Shown here piece by piece: positions 33,755-43,035 of a stretch of DNA of 64,000 bases (positions are counted from its first letter, which is position 1; the number at the start of each line of letters is the position of its first letter). Where the stretch lies: assembly GCA_937944855.1 (NCBI GenBank), contig CALFAY010000018.1, positions 1 through 64,000 of the forward strand, written 5' to 3'. Under the pieces are notes generated by a model. The model searched no databases and was not told the DNA's origin. It saw only the letters and a program-made list of their open reading frames with translations. The translations under genes and the position numbers were made by a program. This stretch comes from an uncultured Planctomycetota bacterium (GTDB taxonomy: Bacteria; Planctomycetota; Planctomycetia; Gemmatales; HRBIN36).

Positions 33755-35188
33755 ATGGCGCGCAAGGTGAACCGACGACGTTTCTTGCAGACGGGAGCCG
33801 CAGTCACGACCGGCTTCTGGGTCGGGGGACTGGCCCAGGTCTCAGCCGTGGCCCGGTCGGCGAATGACAAGATCAACTTCGCCGGTATCGGCGTCGGCGG
33901 CAAAGGCAGCAGCGACATCGACCAGTGCGAGCCGTTCGGCAACATCGTCGCCATCTGCGACGTGGACGAAGGGGTGCTCAACGCCAAGGCCCGCAAGTTT
34001 CCCAACGCCAAAAAGTACACCGACTACCGCGAGATGTTCGCCGAGATGGGCGACAAGATCGATGCCGTCACGGTCAGTACGCCGGACCACCATCACGCCC
34101 CGGCCAGCGCGATGGCGATGAAGCTCAAGAAGCACGTCTATTGCCAGAAGCCGCTGACTCACTCGGTGTATGAAGCCCGTTATCTGCGGGAACTGGCCCA
34201 GAAAATGGGAGTGGCGACCCAGATGGGCAATCAGGGGACGGCGGATCATGGTTTGCGTCGGGCCGTCGAAATCATCCAGGCCGGCGTCCTTGGGCCGGTC
34301 AGGGAAGTCCACGTCTGGACCAACCGTCCGATCTGGCCGCAGGGGGCGGAGGCGATTCTCCGTGTGCAGACCGCTCGGGCGGCGGCGATGGCGGCGCTGC
34401 ACGGCAAAACCGTCAGCTATCAGGCTCCCCAGCCGCCCAGGCATGTGAACTGGGACGTGTTCCTCGGCCCGGCCCCGGAGCGGCCCTACGATCCGATCTA
34501 CCATCCGTTCAATTGGCGGGGCTGGTGGGACTTCGGCACGGGAGCGCTGGGCGACATGGGCTGCCACACGGCCAACATGCCGTTCATGGCCCTCAAACTC
34601 GGTTCGCCGATCTCGGTCGCCTCGGAGAACGGCGAGATCAACCCGGAGACCTGCCCGACCTGGGCCAAGGTGACGTATGAGTTCCCGGCCCGTGGCGACA
34701 TGCCGGCCTGCAAGGTCGTCTGGTACGAAGGGCAACGCGGCGGCAACCGCGTCCTTCCGCCCCAGGAGTTGCAGAACAAGGTGCTGCGGCCCTACGAACG
34801 CCTGACGGACAGCGGCTGCATTCTCGTCGGCGAAAAGGGGATCCTGTACTCGCCGAACGATTACGGCTCCAGCTATCGCTTCGCCGGGGAAGCGGCCAAG
34901 GACCTCGAAGAGGCGGCCCGCAAGGTGCCCGAATCTTTGCCGCGCAACGGCAAGGGCGATGCTGGCATGAAGGAGGAATGGGTCCGAGCCATCCGCAGCG
35001 GCAATCCGTCCGTCGCCATGTCGAACTTCGACTACGCTGGACCGCTCACGGAATTCATCTTGCTCGGCAACGTCGCCATGCGTGTCGGCAAGAAAATGGA
35101 ATGGGACGGTTCGGAGTTGCGTTCGCCGAACTGCCCTGAGGCGGACAAGTTCGTCAAGCGCGAATATCGCAGCGGATGGGCGCTGTGA
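33755..35188 (+). CDS. Gfo/Idh/MocA-family oxidoreductase, Tat-exported
   Basis: 477 residues with AAGGAGGA upstream. The N-terminus NRRRFLQTGAAVTTGFWVGG is a twin-arginine signal, so the folded, NAD(P)-loaded enzyme is exported. The Rossmann motif is GIGVGGKGSSD (about 45-55), then IVAICDVD, and VYCQKPL where most members have CEKP; Gln in that place is common in planctomycetal paralogues. A GFO_IDH_MocA C-terminal domain follows with GWWDFGTGALGDMGCHTANMPF. The family oxidises or epimerises sugars and inositols; the substrate is unknown. It is a single gene, closed by the terminator at 35222. Confidence 0.88.
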   Translation: MARKVNRRRFLQTGAAVTTGFWVGGLAQVSAVARSANDKINFAGIGVGGKGSSDIDQCEPFGNIVAICDVDEGVLNAKARKFPNAKKYTDYREMFAEMGDKIDAVTVSTPDHHHAPASAMAMKLKKHVYCQKPLTHSVYEARYLRELAQKMGVATQMGNQGTADHGLRRAVEIIQAGVLGPVREVHVWTNRPIWPQGAEAILRVQTARAAAMAALHGKTVSYQAPQPPRHVNWDVFLGPAPERPYDPIYHPFNWRGWWDFGTGALGDMGCHTANMPFMALKLGSPISVASENGEINPETCPTWAKVTYEFPARGDMPACKVVWYEGQRGGNRVLPPQELQNKVLRPYERLTDSGCILVGEKGILYSPNDYGSSYRFAGEAAKDLEEAARKVPESLPRNGKGDAGMKEEWVRAIRSGNPSVAMSNFDYAGPLTEFILLGNVAMRVGKKMEWDGSELRSPNCPEADKFVKREYRSGWAL

Positions 35189-35221
35189 ACCGTCCGTGGA
35201 CTTGATCTCCTGCATGGGACG

Positions 35222-35258
35222 AGAGCCTGGCGGCTCCCGGCTGCCAGGCTCTTGCTGC
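35222..35258. terminator. Bidirectional intrinsic terminator between convergent genes
   Basis: AGAGCCTGGC at 35222-35231 pairs perfectly with GCCAGGCTCT at 35243-35252, and inner bases extend the stem to a tight loop. The plus strand continues TGCTGCTT, a weak T-run. It lies between the oxidoreductase (plus) and the ATP-grasp gene (minus), so it can serve both. Confidence 0.65.
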
Positions 35259-35267
35259 TTCCGCGAC

Positions 35268-36188
35268 TCAGAACAGACTGCTCCAGCGCATCTCCCGCAG
35301 TTGCGGCCTCGGCTGGTGGGCGAGGCGGATGGCCATGTCGGCCATGTGCTTGACGGCCCACTCGAAGTAGTGCGGCGTCAGCGAGTAGATGTCCATGTCC
35401 GGGGCTGGGTTCATGAAGTCGATGGCATACGGCACGCCGTCGCGGATGGCCCATTCGACCGAGTTCATGTCGTAGCCCAAGGCATTGACCAGCTTCAGCG
35501 AATCCTCGACGATCCGCTGCCCGAGGCTGGGGCGGAGATGGGCATGGTCCACGATGTATTGCCTTTGGCGGGGATCGTAGCGCATCGGCAGTACGTCCTG
35601 CCGGCCGATGCAGAGGCAGCGGACGTAGTGCTCGAATTGGATATACTCCTGGGCGATCATGGTTAACAGTCCGGACTGGTCATAGGCCCGGATCAGTTCC
35701 TCCAGCGAGTGGCAGACATACACGCCACGCCAGCCGCCGCCGTGGGCGTCCTTGAGGATCAGCGGTAAGCCGAGCCGATCCACGATCCCTTGCCAGTCGA
35801 GCGGATAGACGAGGTTGCGCAGGCTCTCCGTGGGCACAATGCCGGGAACGTAGTCCTTGTTGGGCAGCACGATCGTCTTGGGATGGGCGATGCCGAGCCG
35901 GGTCGCAAGCGATGCCCCGAAGAACTTGTCGTCGGCCGTCCACATGAACGGGTTGTTGACGACGGTGACGCCTTGCAAAACGGCGTGCTTGAGATAACTG
36001 CGGTAGTAAGGCACTTCGTGCGAGATGCGGTCGATGATGACAGCATACGGGATCGGCTCGTCCATCCAGGTACCGCCGAGCTTGCAATACTCGACAACCA
36101 CGCCTTCCTTGCGACGGTTGACCTCTTCGATGAATCGCGGCGGAAACGACCACTCCCGACCGACCAGCAGTCCGACCTTCAACGTCAT
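35268..36188 (-). CDS. RimK-like ATP-grasp protein
   Basis: 306 residues from the ATG at 36188; the frame is open further upstream, but this start gives a normal ATP-grasp N-terminus (LKVGLLVGREWSFPPRFIEEVNRR). The central and C-terminal parts look like an ATP-grasp ligase: LPLILKDAHGGGWRGVYVC (about 165-183, ATP-binding Lys and Gly-rich loop), MIAQEYIQFEHYVRCLCIG (adenine-binding and hinge region), and VEWAIRDGVPYAIDFMNPAPDMD with the metal-binding acidic and Asn residues. The family makes amide or thioester bonds through acyl phosphates; the substrate is unknown. It is divergent from the aminotransferase 200 bases away. Confidence 0.8.
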   Translation of the reverse strand: MTLKVGLLVGREWSFPPRFIEEVNRRKEGVVVEYCKLGGTWMDEPIPYAVIIDRISHEVPYYRSYLKHAVLQGVTVVNNPFMWTADDKFFGASLATRLGIAHPKTIVLPNKDYVPGIVPTESLRNLVYPLDWQGIVDRLGLPLILKDAHGGGWRGVYVCHSLEELIRAYDQSGLLTMIAQEYIQFEHYVRCLCIGRQDVLPMRYDPRQRQYIVDHAHLRPSLGQRIVEDSLKLVNALGYDMNSVEWAIRDGVPYAIDFMNPAPDMDIYSLTPHYFEWAVKHMADMAIRLAHQPRPQLREMRWSSLF

Positions 36189-36388
36189 GGGGCACCCCGA
36201 AGAAACGATGACCTGGCTGCGTCCCTGCGGCGATGAAAACGTTCCGCAATCGTACACGCACTACCCGGGGCATGGCCAGAGGCCGGTTCGCTCAGTCGCC
36301 AGCCCTTGCCGTGCATGAGGCCCAGGCGGTGATGGCCCCGGTTTCCCTACAATGTCCGGGGTTGACCGTGAAAGAGGACGCCATCGTG

Positions 36389-37531
36389 ATGAAGCATCGC
36401 TTGTTGACCCCGGGTCCGACGCCGGTACCGGAAGAAACCCTGCTCGAACTGGCCAAGCCGGTGCCATATCACCGCACGCCGGAAGCCCGGGCCGTGTTGC
36501 GGGAAGTGCTGGAAGGCGTGCAGTACGTTTTCCAGACGCGCAACGACGTGATCGCCCTGACCAGCTCCGGCACGGGAGCGATGGAGGCGGCCCTGGTCTG
36601 TGCCGTGCCGCGTGGAGCCAAGGCGATCTGCGCCTATTCCGGGCGCTTCGGCGAACGATGGCACAAGCTGTGGCAGGCCTTCGGCGTCGAGTCGATTCCA
36701 GTTACAGCCCCCTATGGCAAGGCCGTTACGCCGCAACAGATCGAAGAAGCATTGAAAGCCCATCCCGATGCGTTGGCGGTCTGTGTGGTTCACAGCGAAA
36801 CGAGTACCGGAGTCAAACACGACCTCGCTGCCATCGGTCCAAGGGTGGCGAAGACGCCGGCACTTCTGATCGTGGATGCCATCAGCTCCGCTGGAGCCTT
36901 GGAGCTGCGGACGGATGCGTGGAACCTGGATTTGGTGGCGACCGGCTCGCAGAAAGCACTGCGGATGCCGCCGGGTCTGGCGTTCGTCAGCGTCAGTGCG
37001 AAAGCCTGGCAGCAGATCGAAAAGCATCGCCCCTCGGCGTTCTACTTCGATTTGTCCCGTTACCGGGCGAAGCTGAGGGACCCCGATACCCCGTTTACCC
37101 CCGCTCATACCCTGCTGCGGGCGTTGCAGGTGAGTTTGCGGCGCATCCGAAGCGAGGGTATCGAAAACATCTGGAACTCCTGCGCTCGGTTGGCCCGTGC
37201 TGCTCGGGCCGGCGTCCAGGCGATGGGCTTGGAATTGTTCGCCGATCCGCCGGCGGAAGGATTGACGGCGATCAAGGTGCCGAACGGCATCGACGGGGTG
37301 GAATTGCTTCAGCGTCTGGAAAAGCAATACGGGTTGAAGCTGGCCGGGGGACAGGACCAGCTCAAAGGCAAGATCATCCGTCTCGCCCACATGGGCCACA
37401 TCGACTTTTTCGACGTCCTGGCCGCCCTCGTCGGTCTGGAGTGCGTTCTGGCCGAGATGGGCTATTCGGTTCGCCTCGGCTCCGCGGCCGCGGCCGCTCA
37501 ACAGGCCTGGCTGCATCCTTCGCTCGACTGA
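36389..37531 (+). CDS. Class V PLP-dependent aminotransferase (serine/alanine-glyoxylate type)
   Basis: 380 residues from the ATG at 36389, with AAAGAGG upstream. The start LLTPGPTPVPEE is the hallmark of the SGAT/AGAT group. Other signals are TSSGTGAMEAAL (cofactor phosphate site, about 58-69), HSETSTGVKHDL (about 135-146), LIVDAISSAGALEL with the Asp contacting the pyridine ring, and TGSQKALRMPPG with the PLP lysine at 189. Family reactions include glyoxylate transamination with serine or alanine, and the related hydrogenase-subunit-like and phosphonate enzymes. The C-terminus has an Ala-rich tail. It ends 11 bases from the convergent dnaA. Confidence 0.85.
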   Translation: MKHRLLTPGPTPVPEETLLELAKPVPYHRTPEARAVLREVLEGVQYVFQTRNDVIALTSSGTGAMEAALVCAVPRGAKAICAYSGRFGERWHKLWQAFGVESIPVTAPYGKAVTPQQIEEALKAHPDALAVCVVHSETSTGVKHDLAAIGPRVAKTPALLIVDAISSAGALELRTDAWNLDLVATGSQKALRMPPGLAFVSVSAKAWQQIEKHRPSAFYFDLSRYRAKLRDPDTPFTPAHTLLRALQVSLRRIRSEGIENIWNSCARLARAARAGVQAMGLELFADPPAEGLTAIKVPNGIDGVELLQRLEKQYGLKLAGGQDQLKGKIIRLAHMGHIDFFDVLAALVGLECVLAEMGYSVRLGSAAAAAQQAWLHPSLD

Positions 37532-37542
37532 TCCAGCTTCGG

Positions 37543-38949
37543 TCAGGAGCGGCGAAGTCGTTTCTCGATCAGCCGGACGGCCTCACGCCAGGTCAGCGCT
37601 TGATCGGACCAGGGGAATGGTTGCTCCTGCTCGATGCAACGGGCCACTTTCCGCTCCGCAGCGATGACGGTGCTGTGATTGCGGCCGCCGAAGAACTGGC
37701 CGATCTCGACGTAGGACGAAGGCGTGCACCGTCGGGCCAGATACATGCCCAACATGCGGGGGTAGGAGTGGCGGCGCGCCCGGCTTGGAGCGTGCAAGGT
37801 CTTGCGGTCGATGCCGAGGACTTCGCACAGGGCAGCTTCGACATCGGCCAGAGCGATCGGACGGTGAGCCTGTTGCAACAGGGGGCCGAGGGCCGTTTTG
37901 ACCACGTTCAGATCCGCGGGCTGCCGATGCACGTCGCAATAATGACGGATCGCGTGAATCGCTCCTTCCAGTTCGCGGACGTTGCCTTGCAGATGCACGC
38001 TCAAGAAATCGAAGACATCCAGGGGCAGACTCAAACCCGCGCGCGCCGCCTTGGCCTGCAACAAGGCCCGGCGGGTTTCCTCGTCGGGCAGGTCGATCGG
38101 CCAGGCCCCGCCGCCCTGAAGACGGTCCACCAGCTCGGGAAGGAAGTTCGGGAGACGCCGCGGATGACAGGCGCTGGTGACGCCAACTACCCGGCCCTGC
38201 TTGCGGAGCGACTCGAACGTGTGCAGAAACTCTCGCTGAGTGGCTTCTTTCCCGGCCAGGAAGTGCAGATCATCTACGAACAGGGCGTGCGCTTCGCGGA
38301 AGTGCCGACGAAACGGACCGAGCTGGCGGGATTGCATCGCGGGGAGGAAGCGGTTGGTGAACTCCTCGGCCGTCACGAAGACGCCGGCTCGTTCGCCGCG
38401 TCGTTGCCGCAGTTCGGCGTAGATGCCCTCCAGGAGGTGTGTTTTTCCCACTCCCGGCTGGCCGTAGATCGTCAGCGGCGTCGTGGCCTGTTCTGGGCGC
38501 TCCAGCAGGTTCATGGCCGCGGCGTGAGCCAGGCGATTACTTGGTCCGACCACAAAATCCCGCAGCCGCAGATAGCTCCGCGTCGAAGGGTGAGTCGTTT
38601 CGACAGGGAGAGATGGCGTTGGCTCGCCGGCCGGGCTGCCTTTGTCGGCTGAGGCTCTGCGGGTCTTGATCTGTTGGGCCTCCCGACTGGCTTGAAAGAG
38701 TTGCGGTTCGATGACGAATTCGATGGCTCCGGGCGAGCCGACCACTTCGCGGAAGACCTCGCCCAAGTCCGCTTTGTAAGTAGCCTCCAGCCATTCGAGG
38801 AAAAAGCGATTGGGAACGCCTACCCGGAGATGGTCTGCGAAGATCTCGAAGCGGGTGTTGCCCTGAAACCACAGTTCATACCTCTGCGCTCCGATGCGAT
38901 GGACCAGACATTCGATGACGGCGTCGAGCAGTTCTGCCTTCGCGGTCAA
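37543..38949 (-). CDS. dnaA: Chromosomal replication initiator protein DnaA
   Basis: 468 residues from a TTG at 38949, which has GAGGGC eight bases upstream and begins exactly at domain I. A GTG at 38970 is the alternative; the open frame beyond is Arg/Pro-rich and unconserved. Domain I (LLDAVIECLVHRIGAQRYELWF) is followed by a short linker and an AAA+ domain with GQPGVGKTHLLEGIY (Walker A), ALFVDDLHFLAGKEATQREFLHTFE (Walker B) and NVRELEGAIHAI (sensor/arginine region). Domain IV ends with the signature FFGGRNHSTVIAAERKV. DnaA binds DnaA boxes and opens the origin. No dnaN, recF or gyrB lies beside it. Confidence 0.93.
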   Translation of the reverse strand: MTAKAELLDAVIECLVHRIGAQRYELWFQGNTRFEIFADHLRVGVPNRFFLEWLEATYKADLGEVFREVVGSPGAIEFVIEPQLFQASREAQQIKTRRASADKGSPAGEPTPSLPVETTHPSTRSYLRLRDFVVGPSNRLAHAAAMNLLERPEQATTPLTIYGQPGVGKTHLLEGIYAELRQRRGERAGVFVTAEEFTNRFLPAMQSRQLGPFRRHFREAHALFVDDLHFLAGKEATQREFLHTFESLRKQGRVVGVTSACHPRRLPNFLPELVDRLQGGGAWPIDLPDEETRRALLQAKAARAGLSLPLDVFDFLSVHLQGNVRELEGAIHAIRHYCDVHRQPADLNVVKTALGPLLQQAHRPIALADVEAALCEVLGIDRKTLHAPSRARRHSYPRMLGMYLARRCTPSSYVEIGQFFGGRNHSTVIAAERKVARCIEQEQPFPWSDQALTWREAVRLIEKRLRRS

Positions 38950-39525
38950 GATCGTGCCCTCGGCGCGCACCCCAACCGGGCGGTCAGAAGGGGCCGCGGA
39001 CTTTCCTACCGTTGAAGGACTCCCAGCGAGATCGTGCCTCGGCGGAAGGGCATCCTGCCGGTGGCACCGGGCAATCGGCCCCCGGTGCTGCGGAGAGACC
39101 ACGCCAGTGCTTCGCGCGAGGTGGACTCGTCCTAATCCCGCGCACACCGTTCGTTCACAATCCGAAGCGGATGGGATTCTAGATACCCGTTTTTCAGCTG
39201 CCAATGGGTTTCTGGCCGCGGCCGAACTTACGTCGAAGGCTTTGGGCTGAAGCCGTCAGGCTGCTTGAGCTTAGGCCGCGATCGGCGAGCGAAAAAAGTT
39301 TCGTTTTGTGTATGGCCTGTCCACCCATACACTTCACCTCCCGACTCTGCTTCAGCTGCAAGAGCAACTGACCCGAGGGCGCGTGGTCTTCACAATCGCA
39401 TCGCCGAAAAGCCGTCACGTCCCAAACTTTCCGCAATTCTGAGCAAGCTTGTCGCTTGACCACCGGATTGCCGTTACGATGCTCGTTCGAGGGTTTCCAG
39501 GCGTGGTTCACCAGGGCAGCGGCCG
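38950..39525. other. Intergenic region between dnaA and the MFS gene
   Basis: 576 bases upstream of both dnaA (minus) and the MFS transporter (plus). The right half is more AT-rich and contains the inverted repeat at 39308-39332. I looked for clusters of the DnaA-box consensus TTATCCACA and its complement and found none, so an origin is not supported by eye. Two copies of TTCACAATC (about 39151 and 39389) are noted without a function. Confidence 0.45.
39308..39332. repeat. Perfect 8-base inverted repeat upstream of dnaA and the MFS gene
   Basis: GTGTATGG at 39308-39315 is matched by CCATACAC at 39325-39332 with a 9-base centre (CCTGTCCAC). It sits in an AT-richer segment about 195 bases before the MFS start and 360 bases before the dnaA start. 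It could be a transcription-factor operator or an RNA hairpin. Confidence 0.45.
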
Positions 39526-40863
39526 ATGCAAATATCCCGGTCCCAATTGCTGTTCACACTGGCCCTTCTGACGGCGATCAACACGCTCAACTTCTTCGAC
39601 CGGCAGATCCTCCCTGCGGTGCAGGAAAAGATCCGGGCCGACTGGTCCCTGTCGGACAGCCAGCTGGGGTGGCTGGGGACGGCATTCATTCTGCTATACG
39701 CCGTCGTGGGGGTGCCGTTGGGTCGGTGGGTGGATGTCGGACCGCGGAAGTGGATTCTCGCCGGGGGGGTGGCATTGTGGAGCCTGCTGACGTTCGGTTC
39801 CGGTCTGGCCTGGAACTTCTGGTCGCTGTTCGTGATGCGGCTCGGAGTCGGCGTAGGCGAAGCCAGCTGTGCTCCCGTGGCCAGTTCACTCGTCGGCGAT
39901 CTGGTGGGTCCACGAAAAAGAGCACGAGCGATGGGCCTGTTCATGCTCGGGCTTCCTCTCGGCCTGGCCCTCAGCTACGTCGTCAGCAGCACCATCGCAG
40001 AGCGTTTCAGCTGGCAGCTTGCCTTCTTCGTTGCCGGCGGACCAGGCTTGGTGCTGGCGTTCCTGGCGTTGTTCATCGCCGACGTTCGGCCTGGACCACC
40101 CGTGGGCGCGGCGGGCCAGAAAAGTTCGACCCGCAACCCCAGCTTCCGCCAGGCGGTTGCCATCGTGCTCGGCATGCCGACGATGTGGTGGATCATCTTC
40201 TCGGGAGCGATCCACAACTTCAACATGTACGCCCTTGGCTCTTTTCTGGCGTCGTTGCTCAAACGCTATCACCATCTGACGGTTGAAGAGGCGGGGTGGG
40301 TCACGGGTTTGATCTTCGGTTTCGGGGCGTTGGGCATGTTCGCGGCCGGCTGGCTGGGCGACTGGGCGTTTCACCGCTGGATCACGGGACGCCTCCAGGT
40401 GGCATGGGTCTGCACAGCGCTGGCGATCCCCTGTTTGCTTCTGGCCCTGGCAGCTCCGCGGGGAGACGTGCTTCGATGCACGTTCTGGCTCGTGGCCGGC
40501 TATATGCTGTGCTACTGCTACTACGGCACGGTGTATGCGGCGATTCAAGACATCGTCGAGCCGTCGTTGCGCGGAACAGCGATGGCCCTCTATTTCTTCG
40601 CCATGTATTTTCTCGGTGCGATGCTTGGTCCGGTGGGCGTGGGCTGGCTGAGCGATTGGTCGGCCTGGAGGGTTGCCGCTCGCTACGGAGCAACGGCCCT
40701 GACCGAAGACCATATCGCCCTGGGACTGCACGAGGCGATGTATGTCGTTCCTTTTCTGACGGGGTTTCTGGTGATTGTGCTGTTCGCCGGAACGCGAACA
40801 TTCGCGGCGGACTACGAACGGCGGCATCGACGGGAGAGCATGGCCCGAGCCGCTACCCCCTGA
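39526..40863 (+). CDS. Major facilitator superfamily transporter, spinster-like
   Basis: 445 residues with twelve predicted membrane helices in two halves. The N-terminus LLTAINTLNFFDRQILPAVQEKI matches the spinster/sugar-phosphate MFS group, where Asn-Phe-Phe-Asp-Arg is characteristic. The loop between helices 2 and 3 reads GVPLGRWVDVGPRKWI (motif A-like), and LGVGVGEASCAPVASSLVGDL forms helices 4-5. The equivalent motif of the second half is AAGWLGDWAFHRWITGRL. The substrate cannot be deduced; related proteins move sugars, lipids or organic acids. It is a single gene ending 22 bases before the convergent zinc peptidase. Confidence 0.87.
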   Translation: MQISRSQLLFTLALLTAINTLNFFDRQILPAVQEKIRADWSLSDSQLGWLGTAFILLYAVVGVPLGRWVDVGPRKWILAGGVALWSLLTFGSGLAWNFWSLFVMRLGVGVGEASCAPVASSLVGDLVGPRKRARAMGLFMLGLPLGLALSYVVSSTIAERFSWQLAFFVAGGPGLVLAFLALFIADVRPGPPVGAAGQKSSTRNPSFRQAVAIVLGMPTMWWIIFSGAIHNFNMYALGSFLASLLKRYHHLTVEEAGWVTGLIFGFGALGMFAAGWLGDWAFHRWITGRLQVAWVCTALAIPCLLLALAAPRGDVLRCTFWLVAGYMLCYCYYGTVYAAIQDIVEPSLRGTAMALYFFAMYFLGAMLGPVGVGWLSDWSAWRVAARYGATALTEDHIALGLHEAMYVVPFLTGFLVIVLFAGTRTFAADYERRHRRESMARAATP

Positions 40864-40885
40864 TTGCCGACGAGTCCTGCGGCCC

Positions 40886-41926
40886 CTAGCCCGTCAGCCG
40901 ACCCGTGTAGGCGAGATTCATCGCCAGGGAAGTGCCCAGCGAGGCCAGATCCATCAACTTCGATTGGATCTTGTTCTTGGGGTAAGAAAGACCCAGGGCT
41001 TCGCAGCGGTCTTCCAATTTGGCCAGGATCGTCCGGACCTCGTCTTCCTCCAGACCTGACCAGCGCGTCACTCGTATCACCAGATCGTCGAGGTGGCGGC
41101 GCAGCAGGTCGGCAGCGGCGGCCTGCTTGCGACTGCGGGTTTCGGGAAAGACTTCCTTCAGCTTGTCGTCCACATAGCCCTGGGCGTCCGCGCGGAACTT
41201 CTCGGCCCGCTGGCCGTAGTGCTCCGCCAGGAGAATAGTCATCTCCTCAATGGGCGACATCGGCTCGCCCCCAAGGCACTTGGGCGATTTGCCGCGAATC
41301 GTCCGCATCAATTGGTCCACATATCGCAACTTGCGGATGGCGGGCCAGTAGCGGTACTTGCGTCGCCAGTTGGAACGGGGTGTGAGCCAGACGGCGAAGG
41401 TCTCGGCAAAGTCCTCGTCGGGATGTTTCTGGGCATAGGTCCGGCCGTGCTGGTGATGCGAAATGTGCCGGACGAACTGCCGGCTGAAGGGATTAGGACG
41501 GAACGTATCCCGATACGGCCGCGTGAACCGTCCGAAGGTCTCTTCCCAGCCCGGCTCCTCCCAGAGCCGATAGGCGTAGTTGACCGCATGGCCCGACTCG
41601 TGCCGCAGCAGCATCATGATCGTTTGCGGATCCTCGATTTCCCCGGTCTGCTCCTCCTCGATGCGGGCCAAGCGTTTGTCGGCCAAGTAAAACGGGATGC
41701 CGATGAGCGGAACCTGGTCGGGACAGCCCCAACCATCGGTGAGATAAAACTGGGGGCGGAGTTTCTCCAAACCCTTGGCGGCCAATTCGCGGTGCAGCCG
41801 TCGGATGTACGGCTCCACCGGGGATCCTTCAATGTGCAGACCCAGATCGCACAGCCGGGTATTGAGCAGTTCGTAGCGGATGGTTTCCCATCCGTTGACC
41901 AGAGAAAGGACGTGAGCAGCCGCCAT
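40886..41926 (-). CDS. Putative zinc-binding metallopeptidase
   Basis: 346 residues with no signal peptide. The zinc site H-E-S-G-H is at residues 109-113 in MLLRHESGHAVNYAYRL, and a downstream DEDFAETFAVWL (about 170-181) supplies the probable third ligand. An acidic Glu-x-x-Thr spacing follows, as in gluzincin-like peptidases. The architecture fits the family of putative zinc-binding metallopeptidases known from bacterial genomes without an assigned substrate. A C-terminal part (about 240-346) is helical and charged. The lack of a signal suggests cytoplasmic action. It is convergent with the MFS gene. Confidence 0.8.
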   Translation of the reverse strand: MAAAHVLSLVNGWETIRYELLNTRLCDLGLHIEGSPVEPYIRRLHRELAAKGLEKLRPQFYLTDGWGCPDQVPLIGIPFYLADKRLARIEEEQTGEIEDPQTIMMLLRHESGHAVNYAYRLWEEPGWEETFGRFTRPYRDTFRPNPFSRQFVRHISHHQHGRTYAQKHPDEDFAETFAVWLTPRSNWRRKYRYWPAIRKLRYVDQLMRTIRGKSPKCLGGEPMSPIEEMTILLAEHYGQRAEKFRADAQGYVDDKLKEVFPETRSRKQAAAADLLRRHLDDLVIRVTRWSGLEEDEVRTILAKLEDRCEALGLSYPKNKIQSKLMDLASLGTSLAMNLAYTGRLTG

Positions 41927-42381
41927 GTTAGTTGTAAGCCTTTGTCAGCTCACAAGATGAGCCGCTTCCGAGCGGGACCGCGGGCCTTCGCTTTCGCGTA
42001 AACCTCCGGTTCCGGGTCGCCGAGGGCGTCCTGCTGGCTACTGTTGCCCGCAAGACTTGGCCCCGAACGACACCATTGTATCCGGCTGACCAGTCCTCAA
42101 TGCAAGGCGAACTGGCGGGTGTGTCTTAACCTCTTAGCAGAGTGCCGGTTAAATCGTCCTGAGGATCTTTCCAGGAGAGACACTGCACATCCGTTTTCAA
42201 CGCAACCTTAAATCTGACATAAGGTCGCGGGTTTCTAGGAAGTTCTTGGTCCGGCAGATTTCCCGCTGGACGGTCAAGCCGATCTTGACCCACACGCCGA
42301 AACCCAAGGCGGATCGTCAGATATGGCAGAACTGGTTCACCAGAAACGGTTGTGCAATTCCGCACATCTGTCCCTGGCTTG
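41927..42381. other. Gene-free interval
   Basis: 455 bases between the zinc-peptidase start and the CBM9-like gene stop, both on the minus strand, so the peptidase promoter should lie here. I see no convincing gene, hairpin or promoter. A minus-strand open frame (42126-42440) overlaps the CBM9-like gene and gives a translation without domain character. Confidence 0.4.
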
Positions 42382-43035
42382 TCACCGCACCAGTTCCAGC
42401 GTATGCCACAAGGAAGGGTCTTCATCCAACGGAAATTCACTGGTCAGCAACGGCATCTGGGTGCCCAAGTCCTTGTCCGAAAGCAGGTAGAACAGGCCCA
42501 GGCGGGGGTTAATCTCCGGCTCGTATCCTCGAAGGTACAGCTTGGGCAGGAACAGCTCAACCCGATAGCCTTTCTGGCTTTGCGAGAAATGCAGCGGCGA
42601 CATCGCGGGATCGCCTACGTCGGGGTGTTCGGCAGCCTTCGGGATGCGGCGGAGCTTGACGGTCAGTTCCTCATCGTTCTCCGAGCCGATGAACAGCATT
42701 TGGAATGCGTGACAGTATCGAGTGGCCCGGTGATTCTGCCGGGCATCTCGCGTGTCGATCCACAGGCGGAGCTGATCGAAGGTCCGACGGTTGCCAGAGG
42801 ATTGCCGGGAAGGAGACTCCTGGAACGAAACGTCGGCCTGAAACGCCAAGCCCTTTTCGTTCCAGGCCATGCGGATGTCGGCGAAGCTGGCTTGGCCATT
42901 GACGGCGGAGAAGTCCTCGAGACGACATTCAGGTCCGAGATCAAGTAAGCTCTTTCCCGTCGGGCGGGGGACTCCCGCCACATAGCGACAGCGGTAAGTT
43001 AATCGGAACAAAAAACCGGGAGGAACTGCCAGCAT
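42382..43035 (-). CDS. CBM9/DOMON-like carbohydrate-binding-type protein
   Basis: 217 residues from the ATG at 43035. The pattern DFSAVNGQASFADIRMAWNEKGLAFQADVSFQES, then FDQLRLWIDTRDARQ, resembles the beta-sandwich of CBM9-like domains (work with DxLxLWIDTR motifs), as found in planctomycetal proteins. The C-terminus YRVELFLPKLYLRGYEPEINPRLGLFYLLSDKDLG completes the sheet. It has no signal peptide and no catalytic domain, so it may act as a stand-alone sugar-binding or heme-binding module. No neighbour is close enough to form an operon. The assignment is by motif impression only. Confidence 0.65.
   Translation of the reverse strand: MLAVPPGFLFRLTYRCRYVAGVPRPTGKSLLDLGPECRLEDFSAVNGQASFADIRMAWNEKGLAFQADVSFQESPSRQSSGNRRTFDQLRLWIDTRDARQNHRATRYCHAFQMLFIGSENDEELTVKLRRIPKAAEHPDVGDPAMSPLHFSQSQKGYRVELFLPKLYLRGYEPEINPRLGLFYLLSDKDLGTQMPLLTSEFPLDEDPSLWHTLELVR

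Noticed and set aside
38950-39525. Replication origin next to dnaA
   Set aside because: No cluster of DnaA-box consensus sites and no long AT-rich unwinding element is visible; without whole-chromosome skew it cannot be called.
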